Notes under the pieces: model-generated
The model's input: only the letters and a program-made list of their open reading frames with translations
The model's database searches: none
Told to the model about the DNA's origin: nothing
Shown: positions 7,824 to 16,714 of the stretch, piece after piece
Layout: every line of letters starts with the position of its first letter
How positions within the stretch are numbered: position 1 is the first letter of the stretch
NCBI GenBank assembly: GCA_021846605.1
Contig: JAJZWQ010000008.1
Coordinates: 1-34,172, forward strand
DNA length: 34,172 nucleotides
Source: Bacillota bacterium
GTDB lineage: Bacteria; Bacillota_E; RBS10-35; JAJYVN01
Direction: 5' to 3'
Program-made: the position numbers and the translations under genes

Positions 7824-9176
7824 TTACTCTGTCGACAGGGGGAGGGTGAACCAGAAACAGCACCCGCCGCCGGGGTTCTCCTCCAACCCGATCTGCCCCC
7901 CGTGCGCCTCGACGATGCGCTTGGCGATCGTCAGGCCCAGGCCGGAGCCGCCGGTCTCGCGCGCGCGCGACGGATCCACGCGGTAGAAGCGTTCGAAGAT
8001 GTGTGGGCGGTGTTCGGGCGGGATGCCGACGCCGGTGTCCCGGACCTCGGTGCGCAACCGCTCGCCGTTCCGGAACGCGCGCATCGTGATCGTGCCGCCG
8101 GCGGGCGTGTAGCGTAAGGCGTTGGCGACAAGGTTGCGCAGCACCTGGGCGATGCGCTCGGAGTCAGCCCAGGCGGGCGGTAGGTCGTTCGGCGCGTCGA
8201 CCGCGATGTCCACGCCCTTGTCCTGGGCGGAGAGCGCGAAGCCGGCCGCGACGGCGGGCAGCAGCGCATCGAGTTCGACGCGCCCAGGCTCCAGCCCCAA
8301 CTCGGCGGCCTCGGCCTGCGCCAACTCCTGGAGGTCGTCGACCAGCCGCTCCAGTTGCACGGCCTCCCCGTGGATCGTGGCGAGCAGGGCGGGTTCGGGC
8401 GCCGCGACGCCGTCCTTGAGCGCTTCCAGGTAGCCGCGCAGCACAGTCAGCGGCGTCCGCAGTTCATGCGCGACATCGGCGACCAGGTTGCGGCGCTGCT
8501 CCTCTCCCTCTTCGACCTTGGCCGCCATCCGGTTGAAGTCTGCGGAGAGGTCGGCGATCTCCGCCGGGCCCAGGAGCGGCACGCGCGCGCGCAGATCGCC
8601 GGCGGCAAAGCGCCGCGTGGCCCGCGCCAGGGCCGTGATGGCCAGGCCAATGCGGCGGTTGAGCAGGAAGGCCAGAGCCAGTGCGGCCAGGAAGCCGAGG
8701 ATGGCCGGGAGGGCCAGGCTGCGCAGCAGGTTGCGATCACCGAGGGCGACCACCTGGTGGGCGGTGTTGGGCGCGCAATACTCCCCGTGCAGCAGGACGG
8801 CGCCCGGACCCAGGAGGAAAGACCGGGTGAGCCAGCCCTGGCAGTTGGCCGGAGCGTTGGCTGGCGCTGAGCGCGCCACGATCTGCCCCGCGCCGTCGCG
8901 GAGGATGACGACGGCGCCGTACACTGCCGTCGCCTCCTGCGCGACCTGCTGGAGAGCCGCCGCTCCAAACTCGACGTAAGCGCTCTGGAGACCCGCGGCC
9001 ACCACATTCGCCTGGCGATGGAATGCCGTCTGCGCGCTGGCGGCGGCCGCCTGGTGCAGGGCCCGGTGCGCGCCATAGCCCAGGGCGCCGAAGGCCAGCG
9101 CAATGCCCACGATGGGGGCCAGGAGCAGGTGCGGCCAGATGCCGAGGCGCCAGGGCCGTCGGCGGCGACTGCTCAT
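7824..9176 (-). CDS. Membrane sensor histidine kinase, BaeS/EnvZ-like
   Basis: A 450-residue kinase. The arrangement is: a transmembrane helix at about 14-36, an extracytoplasmic sensor region of about 115 residues with a Cys pair (C112, C134), a second transmembrane helix at about 153-172, HAMP (about 173-225), a HisKA dimerisation helix with the phospho-accepting His (H237) in DVAHELRTP, and a HATPase domain. The ATPase domain shows N (NLVANALRYTP), G1 (DTGVGIPPEH), F (IFERFYRVD) and G2 (GGSGLGLTIAKRIVEAHGG) boxes. All catalytic motifs are intact. The ATG overlaps the stop of the response regulator gene by 4 bases, so the two are translationally coupled and form a cognate pair. The two sensor cysteines could form a disulfide outside the cell. 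The ligand is unknown. Confidence 0.94.
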   Translation of the reverse strand: MSSRRRRPWRLGIWPHLLLAPIVGIALAFGALGYGAHRALHQAAAASAQTAFHRQANVVAAGLQSAYVEFGAAALQQVAQEATAVYGAVVILRDGAGQIVARSAPANAPANCQGWLTRSFLLGPGAVLLHGEYCAPNTAHQVVALGDRNLLRSLALPAILGFLAALALAFLLNRRIGLAITALARATRRFAAGDLRARVPLLGPAEIADLSADFNRMAAKVEEGEEQRRNLVADVAHELRTPLTVLRGYLEALKDGVAAPEPALLATIHGEAVQLERLVDDLQELAQAEAAELGLEPGRVELDALLPAVAAGFALSAQDKGVDIAVDAPNDLPPAWADSERIAQVLRNLVANALRYTPAGGTITMRAFRNGERLRTEVRDTGVGIPPEHRPHIFERFYRVDPSRARETGGSGLGLTIAKRIVEAHGGQIGLEENPGGGCCFWFTLPLSTE

Positions 9177-9859
9177 GCCTTTTCCGGCTGCAGGCGGTAG
9201 CCCACGCCATATACGGTGCGGACGGGGGACGGCTCGATGCCGAGCTTCCGCCGCAGGTTGGCCACATGGACGTCGACGTTGCGATCAAAGCCGCCGAAAT
9301 CCGGGCCGGCGATGCGGTCGAGCAACTGCTGGCGTGTGAAGGTCCGCCCGGGGTTGGTGACCAGGGCCTCCAGCAGCCGGAACTCCGTGGGGGTGAGACC
9401 GATCTCGCGCTTGCCCACCCGGACCAGGTGCGCCTCGCGGTCCAGCGCGATGTTCCCGATCTGCACCGTCGAGGGCTCCGGCTCGCTGCTGCCGCGCTGG
9501 GTCCGACGCAACACGGCCTCGACGCGCAGGACGACCTCTGGGGGGCTGAACGGCTTGGTGACGTAGTCGTCGGCGCCCTCGCGCAGCCCCCGCAGGCGGT
9601 CCCGCTCGGTGGACCGCGCCGTCAGCATGATGATCGGCAGGTCTCCCTCGCCCCGCAGTTGGCGGCAGAGATCCAGGCCGTTGACCCCCGGCAGCATGAC
9701 GTCCAGGAGCACCAGGTCTGGTTCCCGGTGCTCGATGGCCGCCAGGGCCGCCTCGCCGTCCCCGCACGTTTCCACCGTGTAGCCGGCGCGCTCCAGGTAC
9801 ATGCGCAACAGGTTCTGCACATGCACCTCGTCGTCAACCACCAGAACGCGTTTCTCCAT
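9173..9859 (-). CDS. OmpR-family response regulator
   Basis: A 228-residue transcription factor. The receiver domain has the acidic pocket VVDDE (D9, D10, E11), phospho-acceptor D53 in LLDVMLPG, T80 and K102. A winged-helix DNA-binding domain follows, with LTPTEFRLLEAL, a recognition region around DRNVDVHVANLRRKLG, and the closing VRTVYGVGYRL. It is the first gene of the operon with the overlapping histidine kinase. No Shine-Dalgarno sequence precedes the ATG. Instead a TATACT box sits exactly 6 bases upstream, which suggests the mRNA starts at the start codon itself. Confidence 0.95.
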   Translation of the reverse strand: MEKRVLVVDDEVHVQNLLRMYLERAGYTVETCGDGEAALAAIEHREPDLVLLDVMLPGVNGLDLCRQLRGEGDLPIIMLTARSTERDRLRGLREGADDYVTKPFSPPEVVLRVEAVLRRTQRGSSEPEPSTVQIGNIALDREAHLVRVGKREIGLTPTEFRLLEALVTNPGRTFTRQQLLDRIAGPDFGGFDRNVDVHVANLRRKLGIEPSPVRTVYGVGYRLQPEKA

Positions 9860-9865
9860 GGCGAG

Positions 9866-9871
9866 AGTATA
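9866..9871 (-). promoter_or_regulatory. -10 box of a probable leaderless promoter for the two-component operon
   Basis: On the minus strand TATACT is followed by 6 bases and then the ATG of the response regulator, so the predicted first transcribed base is the A of ATG. No convincing -35 hexamer lies 16-18 bases upstream, so activation by a regulator is possible. Confidence 0.5.
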
Positions 9872-10072
9872 TTCGCTGCATCCGGCGACGGCCAGCCGCC
9901 GGGGCCAGATGGCACAAGGCCCGCGGCCGGAGAGGCCGGGTCGGGCGCATGATGGTGGCTGCCGCGGGGGAGGATCCCAGGGATGCGCTGCGAAGTTCCT
10001 CTGGCGGCACCGACCGGTGCCAAGATCACGGCGCCGGGCCGCCCGGCCCCGAGGAAAGGTCGCGGTGCATCA

Positions 10073-11113
10073 GTGGGAGTGCGCATTGGCTTGATTGGCG
10101 CGGGCGGAATTGCCAACGGGGCTCACATCCCCGGCTACCGGTCGCTGGGGGATCAGGTGGAACTGGTGGCATGCGCGGACGTCAACGCTTCCACGGCCCG
10201 CAACACCGCCGCGCAGCACGGGATCCCCGGGGTGTACACGGATTACCAGGAGATGCTGGCGCGCGAGCATCTCGACGCGGTCTCGGTGTGCACACCGAAC
10301 CGCTATCACGCGCCGGCGGTGATCGCCGCCCTGCAGGCCGGCTGTCATGTGCTCTGCGAGAAGCCCCCGGCCATGACGGCCGACGAGGCTCGGGCCATGG
10401 AGGAGGCGGCCCGCTCCAGCGGCAAGCTGCTGACCTTCGGGTTCATGTTCCGCTTCAGCAACGAGGTGCGGGCCGCCCGGCGCTACGCCGAGGCGGGCGC
10501 CTTCGGCGAGATCTACAGCGGACGCGTGACCGCGATGCGTCGGCGGGGCATCCCCGGCTGGGGGGTCTTCACCAACAAGGAGTTGCAGGGAGGGGGCCCG
10601 CTGATCGACATCGGCGTCCATATGCTGGACGCCGCGCTCTACGTGATGGGCTATCCCGACCCGACCACCGTCACGGGGGTGACGCACACCAAGCTGGGCA
10701 ACAGGACGCCCGGGGTCGGGCTGATGGGGACCTGGGATCCCGAGCGCTACACGGTGGAGGACATCTGCAACGCGCTCATCCGCTTCGACAACGGCGCCTC
10801 CCTGCTCCTGGAGTCCAGCTTCATCGCCAACATCGAACCCACCGAGGAGATGAACGTGCGCCTTTTTGGCACGCGCGCCGGGTGCAAGCTGTTCCCCTTC
10901 TCGATCTTCGGTGAGGAGCACGGCGTGCTGACGAACACGCAGGCGGCCTGGTTCCCCGGGGGGGGCTCGCACCAGCGGGAGGTCGAGCACTTCGTGCGCT
11001 GTGTGCGTGGGGAGGCCGAGCCGGTGAGCACGCCGGCCGAGGCCGTGAAGATCCAGCGCATCATCGAGGCCATCTACCGCTCGGCGGACGCGGGGACCAG
11101 CGTGCAGGCCTGA
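10073..11113 (+). CDS. Gfo/Idh/MocA-family NAD(P)-dependent oxidoreductase
   Basis: A 346-residue dehydrogenase of the sugar or inositol oxidoreductase family. The N-terminal Rossmann fold has IGLIGAGGIANGAHIPGY. The family catalytic Lys is in LCEKPPAM, and the second family motif is GGGPLIDIGVHMLD, where Asp and His normally serve catalysis. The C-terminal alpha/beta domain ends at a normal position. GTG at 10073 is chosen because the fold begins right after it and GAGGAAAGG lies 13 bases upstream. The longer frame back to 9983 would add 30 residues without family support. GTG 10079 is also possible. The exact substrate cannot be read from sequence. It stands alone, followed by a strong hairpin. 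Confidence 0.88.
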   Translation: MGVRIGLIGAGGIANGAHIPGYRSLGDQVELVACADVNASTARNTAAQHGIPGVYTDYQEMLAREHLDAVSVCTPNRYHAPAVIAALQAGCHVLCEKPPAMTADEARAMEEAARSSGKLLTFGFMFRFSNEVRAARRYAEAGAFGEIYSGRVTAMRRRGIPGWGVFTNKELQGGGPLIDIGVHMLDAALYVMGYPDPTTVTGVTHTKLGNRTPGVGLMGTWDPERYTVEDICNALIRFDNGASLLLESSFIANIEPTEEMNVRLFGTRAGCKLFPFSIFGEEHGVLTNTQAAWFPGGGSHQREVEHFVRCVRGEAEPVSTPAEAVKIQRIIEAIYRSADAGTSVQA

Positions 11114-11137
11114 TCCCCAGAGGCCGGCGGTGATCCA

Positions 11138-11171
11138 CGAAGGCCCGGCGGGTTCGGCCGCCGGGCCTTCG
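11138..11171 (+). terminator. Perfect 14-bp hairpin after the oxidoreductase gene
   Basis: CGAAGGCCCGGCGG at 11138-11151 pairs perfectly with 11158-11171 around a 6-base loop, 24 bases past the oxidoreductase stop. No T-run follows, but a stem this GC-rich is a good candidate terminator. Confidence 0.65.
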
Positions 11172-11346
11172 CTCGTCCAGGCCCCGGGCGGCGCGCGCGC
11201 CCCTGCGGCCGGAGTAGAGGAAGGAGATTGCCTCCAGAGAACAGCCTCAGGGGGGTCCCGCCCGCCATGCCCTCCTCCCGGCGGGCAGGCCCGTCCGGAG
11301 CGCGGGGCGCCCTTGCATCCCGCCCCGCTGGGGAGGTGGGGTTCGG

Positions 11347-12639
11347 GTGCGTGCCATCTGGGTGCGTACCGTGGTGATTCTGGTGCTGCTCACGCTGGTG
11401 GCGCGCGAACGTGCCCTCCTCCTCTGGGCGGTCGCCGCGGTGGCGGCCTGCCTGTTGGGCGCCCCGCTGGTGGACCGCTTGCTGCGCGGTCTGGCGGTGA
11501 GCCAGGCGGTCTCCACCACCGAGGCCTTTGCCGGGGACACCGTCACGGTGCACCTCCGGGTCACCAACCGCTCCCTGTTGCCCCTGCCCTGGATGCGCCT
11601 GCGCGAGGTGGTGGCGTGTCGCCTGGAGATGCCGGCGCCCGCCTGGCTGGTCTCCCTGCCCCCGGGCGAGAGCTTCCAGGCCGAATACCGGCTGCCGCTG
11701 CCCCGGCGCGGGGTCTACCGGGTGGGGCGGGTGGAGGTGGAGGTCGGGGATTGGTTCGGCCTGTGGCGCCGCACCGGAGACGTCGAACTGCCGGTGTGGC
11801 TGACCGTCTTCCCGCGGCCCGTCGATCCCATGCTGGCCGGCCTGCCGCCCCGCCGCCCGGACGGCGAGCGGCGGCAACCGCTCAGCCCGTTTCTCGCCTG
11901 GGAGCCCATGGGACTGCGTGAGTACCAGCCGGGGGACCCGCTGCGCTGGATCGACTGGAAGGCCTCGGCCCGGCGGGGCGACTGGGTGGTGCGCAACTTC
12001 CCTCTGGTGCGCGACACGGCGCACATGGTCGTGGTCGACCTCCATCCGGCGCACTGGCCGGAACGCCACCGCGCCCTGTGGGTGGAGCAGGCGCTGGCGG
12101 TGGCGGCCGGTTGGATCCTGCGGACGGGCGAGCGGGACGAACCGGTCGGGCTGGTGATGCACGGGCGGGCAACCCGTTACGAGCCGCCCCCGCCCGGAAC
12201 GGACGAACCCAAGGACGCGGGCGGACCGGCTGCGCCCCGCGCGCGCGTGGCGGCGTCTGCCGGTCCGGCCCGCCGCGTGGGGATCCTGGGGGGCGCCCCG
12301 CTGGACGAGGGGCCGCTCCGCCTGGAGATGGCCGCTCGGCGCGGCGCCGAGCACCGCCGCCGGCTCCTGGCGGCCCTGGCCACGCTGGAGGCCTCCGACG
12401 ACGCCGCGTTCGTGCGGTCGGTGCCGACCACGCTGGGACGGTTGACCACGCGCGCCAGCGTGCTCTGGTTGGCCGGGAGGGCGGACGCCGAGTTGCTGGC
12501 GGCGGCCCGGACGCTGTCGCTGGCGGGACACGCCGTCTGCGTGCTGGTGGCCCAGGGGGGGCCGGGTTCGGCGGCGGTCCCCGGGGTGCGCCTCCTCCAC
12601 CTGCCCCCCGGGGAGGGTTCCGCATGGTCACACGGATAG
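11347..12639 (+). CDS. DUF58 domain protein, membrane-anchored
   Basis: A 430-residue protein. Two hydrophobic stretches lie in the first 45 residues, then an extracytoplasmic or peripheral beta-rich region, then the DUF58 signature GLREYQPGDPLRWIDWKASARRG at about residues 192-214. DUF58 proteins are usually encoded with a MoxR-type ATPase and resemble von Willebrand factor A-type chaperone partners, but no MoxR gene is next to this one. The region from about 275 to 340 is a Pro/Ala-rich insertion. The GTG start has GGGAGGTGGGG about 10 bases upstream. It overlaps the next membrane gene by 16 bases, so the two form one unit. Function remains unproven for the family. Confidence 0.87.
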   Translation: MRAIWVRTVVILVLLTLVARERALLLWAVAAVAACLLGAPLVDRLLRGLAVSQAVSTTEAFAGDTVTVHLRVTNRSLLPLPWMRLREVVACRLEMPAPAWLVSLPPGESFQAEYRLPLPRRGVYRVGRVEVEVGDWFGLWRRTGDVELPVWLTVFPRPVDPMLAGLPPRRPDGERRQPLSPFLAWEPMGLREYQPGDPLRWIDWKASARRGDWVVRNFPLVRDTAHMVVVDLHPAHWPERHRALWVEQALAVAAGWILRTGERDEPVGLVMHGRATRYEPPPPGTDEPKDAGGPAAPRARVAASAGPARRVGILGGAPLDEGPLRLEMAARRGAEHRRRLLAALATLEASDDAAFVRSVPTTLGRLTTRASVLWLAGRADAELLAAARTLSLAGHAVCVLVAQGGPGSAAVPGVRLLHLPPGEGSAWSHG

Positions 12640-14159
12640 ACCACGCGCGCTACCCCTGGGAGGACGTCCGGCTCTGGGCCTTCCCTCTGCTGGTGGCCGG
12701 TCTGGCCGGGCTGGCGGACGCGGGGTGGGTGGCGCTGTTTCCCGGCAGGGGCCTCGGCGTCCTGGCCGCGGCGCTGGGGGCGGCGGCCGTCGGCCTAGGC
12801 GCGACCGCCACCGCCCTCCACCCGCGCTCGGCCCGCTGGACCTCGGAGGGACACGTGTTGCCGGTGCTCTGGCCGGTCGTCGTGGCCTTTGCGCTGGTCC
12901 GTCCGGTCGCGGGGCCCGGTTTCTGGGCGTTCGCCTGGAGCTGCGCGCTGCTGCTGTATGTCTGGGCCAAGACGCGTGCCTTCGTGCGCTCGGCGATCCG
13001 CCGGACCATCCCGGGGCCATTCGGTGGTCCCGCCCAGATGGCGCCGCCCGCGGACGGCGAAGTCTCGGGGGCGGTCTTCGCCGCCGAGGTCGGCCGGGCG
13101 ACGACGGATGTGCTGTGGGGGGTGGGCACCTGGCTGGCCCTCTGCGCGCTGGGGGCGGGCGGGGCCGGGCACGGCCGCGACCGCCTGTTCTTCCTGGGTC
13201 TGGCCGCGGCCGGGGGGTCTCTGGCGCTCGGCGCGTGGACCGCACGTGCCGAGGTATTGGCCGCGGCGGCCGGAACGGGCGCCGCGGTGCAGCCCGGGTT
13301 CGCCCGGCTGTGGTGGTGGGCGGCCGTGCCTGTGGTCTGCGCCTGCCTGGTGGCCGGGGCGGTGTTCCCCACCTACCCGGCGCCGCTGCAGCACGGCACC
13401 CTCGCCCAGGGGGTCGTGCGCGTCGCCGACTTCTGGACGGCGCGCATGAACGCAGGCTCCGCAGCCGGTGCCGGCGCCTCCGTGCGGCGCGCCCCGGTGA
13501 ACGGCGGCGCGCGCACCGTACTGGTGCTGGCTCTGTTGCTGGTGGCCGCTTTCGCCTGGCCGCTGCGGCGGTGGACGCGCCGCTGGCTGACCCGGGCCGG
13601 CGTGCCGGATGCGCCCGGGGGGGATGTGCAGGAGTCCATCCTCCTCCGCGATCGGATCGCGCAGTGGTGGCGCGCGTGCCGCCACTGGTGGGCGCGCCTG
13701 TGGCGGCGGCCGGTCCTGGGGGCGCCGCCCCGCTGGCGCCCCCAGCGGGTCTCCCCGCCTCCCGCCCCGCCGCCGGCGCGTTCCTGGGGGCCCGAGGCGG
13801 ATGTGGACGACCTGCGCGGGCGCGTGCGTGCGGCTTACGCCCGCCTGCTGCTCGCCGCTGCCGGCTTCGGCCTGGCGCGGGCCACGGGGCACAGCCCGCG
13901 TGCCTACCACGCGTGGCTTCAGAGGCAGGTGCGGGCGGCTGACGCTCCCCTGGCCGAGCTGACCGGCGCCTACGAGGAGGCGCGCTTCAGCCGCCACCCC
14001 GTCGAGGCCGGCGCGGTTGAAGCCGCCGAGGCCAACGCGCGGGCCGTAGCCTATGCTCTGGATGCCGCCACCCGCTCCCACCGGCGCGGCGCGCGCCAAG
14101 ACGAGGGTCTGCGCTGGACGGCGCCCCGGGGGTTCGGCCGCGGCAAGAGCGCACGCTGA
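12624..14159 (+). CDS. Multi-pass membrane protein with C-terminal DUF4129 domain
   Basis: A 511-residue protein. The N-terminal 280 residues contain about seven hydrophobic helices. A further helix (VLVLALLLVAAFAWPL) precedes a Pro/Arg-rich linker and a cytoplasmic DUF4129 domain, with RVRAAYARLLLAAAGFGLAR, then GHSPRAYHAWLQRQ, then ELTGAYEEARFSRHPVEAG. In related genomes DUF4129 is fused to a transglutaminase-like protease-fold protein encoded after DUF58 and MoxR. Here I see no transglutaminase Cys-His-Asp triad, so this may be the stripped membrane scaffold. ATG 12624 is preceded by GGGGAGGG and lies inside the end of the DUF58 gene. The gene converges on the amidase gene with 7 bases between the stops. 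Confidence 0.8.
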   Translation: MVTRIDHARYPWEDVRLWAFPLLVAGLAGLADAGWVALFPGRGLGVLAAALGAAAVGLGATATALHPRSARWTSEGHVLPVLWPVVVAFALVRPVAGPGFWAFAWSCALLLYVWAKTRAFVRSAIRRTIPGPFGGPAQMAPPADGEVSGAVFAAEVGRATTDVLWGVGTWLALCALGAGGAGHGRDRLFFLGLAAAGGSLALGAWTARAEVLAAAAGTGAAVQPGFARLWWWAAVPVVCACLVAGAVFPTYPAPLQHGTLAQGVVRVADFWTARMNAGSAAGAGASVRRAPVNGGARTVLVLALLLVAAFAWPLRRWTRRWLTRAGVPDAPGGDVQESILLRDRIAQWWRACRHWWARLWRRPVLGAPPRWRPQRVSPPPAPPPARSWGPEADVDDLRGRVRAAYARLLLAAAGFGLARATGHSPRAYHAWLQRQVRAADAPLAELTGAYEEARFSRHPVEAGAVEAAEANARAVAYALDAATRSHRRGARQDEGLRWTAPRGFGRGKSAR

Positions 14160-14166
14160 TGTCGTC

Positions 14167-15771
14167 CTATGCCGGACGGGTCCGCAGGTGCGGTTCCAGG
14201 GTCGCGGCCAGCCCCAGGAGCCACTCGTCCTCCCAGGGGCCGGCCGCCAACTGCAGGCCGACGGGGAGGGCGCGGTCCAGCCCGCAGGGGAGGGTCAGGG
14301 CGGGCCAGCCGGTCAGGTTGAAGGGCGCACAAAAGCGCAGCAGGGCCATGGCTGCGGCCGGGGGTGCCCCCACCGGGGGGGCGGGGAGGGGGAGCGTGGG
14401 GGTGGCGACGGCGTGCACCGCGCCCGGCCCGACCAGCAACTCCGCGTGGCGCTGGGCCATGGCGGCGCGCAGGCGCTGGGCTTGCAGGTAGTCTTCGGCG
14501 GAGACGAAGCGTCCCGCCAGCAGGCGGCCGCGCACGGTTGTCCCGTAGGCCGCGGGACGGGCCTGCAGGTCCGGGGCGTGGTAGGCGGCGGCCTCGGCGG
14601 TGGTGATCGTCCGGTTGACGGCCGTGGCCAGGTCCGCCGAACCCATGTCGACCTCCACCATCTCCGCGCCCAACGCCCGCATGCGGTCCAAGGCCCGCGT
14701 GAAGCAGCGGCGCACGCCCGGGGTCACGGGACGCCCGCCGGTCGCGCGGGCGGTCGGGCCCGCCTCCTCCAACCACGCGTATGGGACGCCGATCCGGACC
14801 CCCTCCAGGCCGTCCGCGAACGGGCGGCCCGCGATGTCTCCCGGCGGCAGATCCGGCGCCCCCGGCATGTGGCCGGCCATCACCGCCAGGAGCGTGGCGA
14901 TATCTCGCACGCTGGTGGCGATGGGGCCGACGTGGTCCAGCGACCAGGACAGCGGGAAGACGCCGGAGCGCGGCACGCGGCCATAGGTGGGCTTGAGGCC
15001 GACCACCCCGCAGCAGGCCGCGGGGATCCGCACCGACCCCGCCGTATCGGTGCCCAGGGCGGCCGGCGCCATCCCGGCGGCCACGGCCGCGGCGCTGCCC
15101 CCGCTGGACCCACCGCTGACGCGGGAGGGGTCCCGGGGGTTGCGGACCTGGCCAAACGTGTCATTGGCGCTGGTGGTGCCGGCGGCGAACTCGTGCGTGT
15201 TGGTCTTGCCCAGGCACAGCGCGCCCGCCCGCCGCAGGGAGGCCCAGACCGCCGCGTCGTGCTGGGGCACGTGCTCCCGCCGCAGGGCCGACCCCCCCGT
15301 GGTGACCAGACCGGCGGTCTCGATGATGTCCTTGACGGCGAGGGCCGCCCCGTAGAGGGCGCCGGTTCCGGCGGACGGCCCGCCCTGGGGGTGCTCAGGG
15401 GGGCAGGGCGTGATGAAGGCGCGGAGCGCCGCGTTGCCGCTACGCAGTCGCTCGCGGTAGGGCGCCGCGATCGCCTGGGGGTCCAGGCCCGCGGCCGCCG
15501 CGGCGAGGTCGGCGGCCAGGGACCCGGCCGGGGGTTCCCGGAGCGGGGCGCGGACCCCGCCGGGGAGCGGACGCTCCCGGGGGCCCCGGGGCGTAAACGT
15601 GGTGGCGGGCTCCAGCGTGGGATCCCAGGCCTCCCGCCGTCGGGCCACCTGCTCGACCGCCGCCAGGGTGCGGGCGATGGCGCGCAGGTCCTCCGGCCCG
15701 GGCCGCACCCCGAAAAGGTCGCTGGCCAGCCGCCGCAGGCGCGCCACGGTCGGGGGTCTGCCGTCCGCCAT
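14167..15771 (-). CDS. Amidase signature-family hydrolase
   Basis: A 534-residue amidase of the GatA/AtzF/allophanate hydrolase superfamily. The Ser-cisSer-Lys triad is complete: K147 in ALAVKDIIETAG, cis-Ser S222 in SGGSSGGSAAAV, and nucleophile S246 in GTDTAGSVRIP, with the family spacing of 24 residues between the two serines. The first 110 residues form a helical N-terminal extension like that of AtzG/AtzE-type or other stand-alone amidases. It is probably not the GatA subunit of the tRNA amidotransferase, because gatB and gatC are absent and the N-terminus is too long. It lies 18 bases downstream of pyrD on the same strand, so it may be the third gene of a pyrimidine operon and act on a pyrimidine-related ureido or amide substrate. 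That last link is inference. Confidence 0.87.
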   Translation of the reverse strand: MADGRPPTVARLRRLASDLFGVRPGPEDLRAIARTLAAVEQVARRREAWDPTLEPATTFTPRGPRERPLPGGVRAPLREPPAGSLAADLAAAAAGLDPQAIAAPYRERLRSGNAALRAFITPCPPEHPQGGPSAGTGALYGAALAVKDIIETAGLVTTGGSALRREHVPQHDAAVWASLRRAGALCLGKTNTHEFAAGTTSANDTFGQVRNPRDPSRVSGGSSGGSAAAVAAGMAPAALGTDTAGSVRIPAACCGVVGLKPTYGRVPRSGVFPLSWSLDHVGPIATSVRDIATLLAVMAGHMPGAPDLPPGDIAGRPFADGLEGVRIGVPYAWLEEAGPTARATGGRPVTPGVRRCFTRALDRMRALGAEMVEVDMGSADLATAVNRTITTAEAAAYHAPDLQARPAAYGTTVRGRLLAGRFVSAEDYLQAQRLRAAMAQRHAELLVGPGAVHAVATPTLPLPAPPVGAPPAAAMALLRFCAPFNLTGWPALTLPCGLDRALPVGLQLAAGPWEDEWLLGLAATLEPHLRTRPA

Positions 15772-15789
15772 CCGGGCACCCCCCCTCCG

Positions 15790-16701
15790 TCAGCGGGGCC
15801 GCGCCGCGCCGACGATGTCGCGCGCGGCGGCCACCCCTTCACCCGCCAGCCAGGCGGCGAGTTCGTCGCGGATGCGCAGGGGGGCCCAGGGATCGGTGAA
15901 GATCGCGGTCCCCACCTGGACCGCAGAGGCCCCCGCCAGGAGGAACTCCGCGGCGTCGGTGCCGGTCTGGATGCCGCCGATGCCCACGACTGGGATGCTG
16001 ACGGCCGCGGCCACCTCCCAGACCATGCGCAGGGCGATGGGCTTGATGGCGGGGCCGGAGAGGCCGCCGGTGCCGTTGGCCAGGACCGGTCGTCGCCGTC
16101 GGATATCCAGCCGCAGGCCGACCAGGGTGTTGATCAGCGAGACCGCGTCCGCGCCGGCCTCGGCGACCGTGGCGGCGAAGGCGGCGATATCCGCCACATT
16201 GGGGGAGAGCTTGACAACCAGGGGTAGGGCCGTCGCCGCCCGGACTGCGGCGGTGACCTCGCGCGCGGCCGCCAGGTCGTTGCCGAACTGCAGCCCGCCC
16301 TCCTTGACGTTGGGGCAGGAGATGTTCAGTTCGACCCCGGCGATGGCGCCAGCCGGGGCGCCGGCCAGACGCCGGACCACCGCCGCATACTCCTCGACCG
16401 TGCGTCCCACGACGTTGACCACCACGGTCGCGCCCTCCCCCGCCAGATAGGGGAGGTCCACGTCGAGGAGGTGCGCGACGCCGGGGTTCTGCAGTCCGAT
16501 GGCGTTCAGCATGCCGGCGGCGGTTTCCGCGATCCGCGGTCCGGGGTTGCCCGTCCAGGGCTCCAGGGATGTCCCCTTGACCACGATCGCACCCAGTTCT
16601 CCAAGCGCGTACAGCGCACCCAGTTCCCGGCCGTACGCGCAGCAGCCGGATGCCGTCCAGACGGGGTTGGCACAGCGGATCCCGGCGACGTCCACGTCCA
16701 T
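15790..16701 (-). CDS. pyrD: Dihydroorotate dehydrogenase B, catalytic subunit (NAD+-linked type)
   Basis: A 303-residue flavoenzyme (FMN) that oxidises dihydroorotate to orotate in pyrimidine synthesis. It is the class 1B type: the active-site base is Cys (C129 in VELNISCPNV), as in PyrDB, rather than the Ser of membrane class 2 enzymes. FMN-binding stretches include VVKLSPNVAD, INTLVGLRLD, GTGGLSGPAIKPIALR and GIGGIQTG. ATG 16701 aligns with the usual family N-terminus (MDVDVAGIRCANPV). A GTG at 16722, inside the end of pyrK and just after GGAGGG, would add 7 residues and is the translationally coupled alternative. The adjacent pyrK encodes its electron-transfer partner; together they form the heterotetramer that passes electrons to NAD+. 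Confidence 0.95.
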   Translation of the reverse strand: MDVDVAGIRCANPVWTASGCCAYGRELGALYALGELGAIVVKGTSLEPWTGNPGPRIAETAAGMLNAIGLQNPGVAHLLDVDLPYLAGEGATVVVNVVGRTVEEYAAVVRRLAGAPAGAIAGVELNISCPNVKEGGLQFGNDLAAAREVTAAVRAATALPLVVKLSPNVADIAAFAATVAEAGADAVSLINTLVGLRLDIRRRRPVLANGTGGLSGPAIKPIALRMVWEVAAAVSIPVVGIGGIQTGTDAAEFLLAGASAVQVGTAIFTDPWAPLRIRDELAAWLAGEGVAAARDIVGAARPR

Positions 16702-16714
16702 CGCGGGCAGGGCG

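Noticed and set aside
14167..15771. GatA subunit of the Asp/Glu-tRNA amidotransferase
   Set aside because: The N-terminus is about 100 residues longer than GatA, and gatB and gatC are not adjacent. It is called only as an amidase-signature enzyme.
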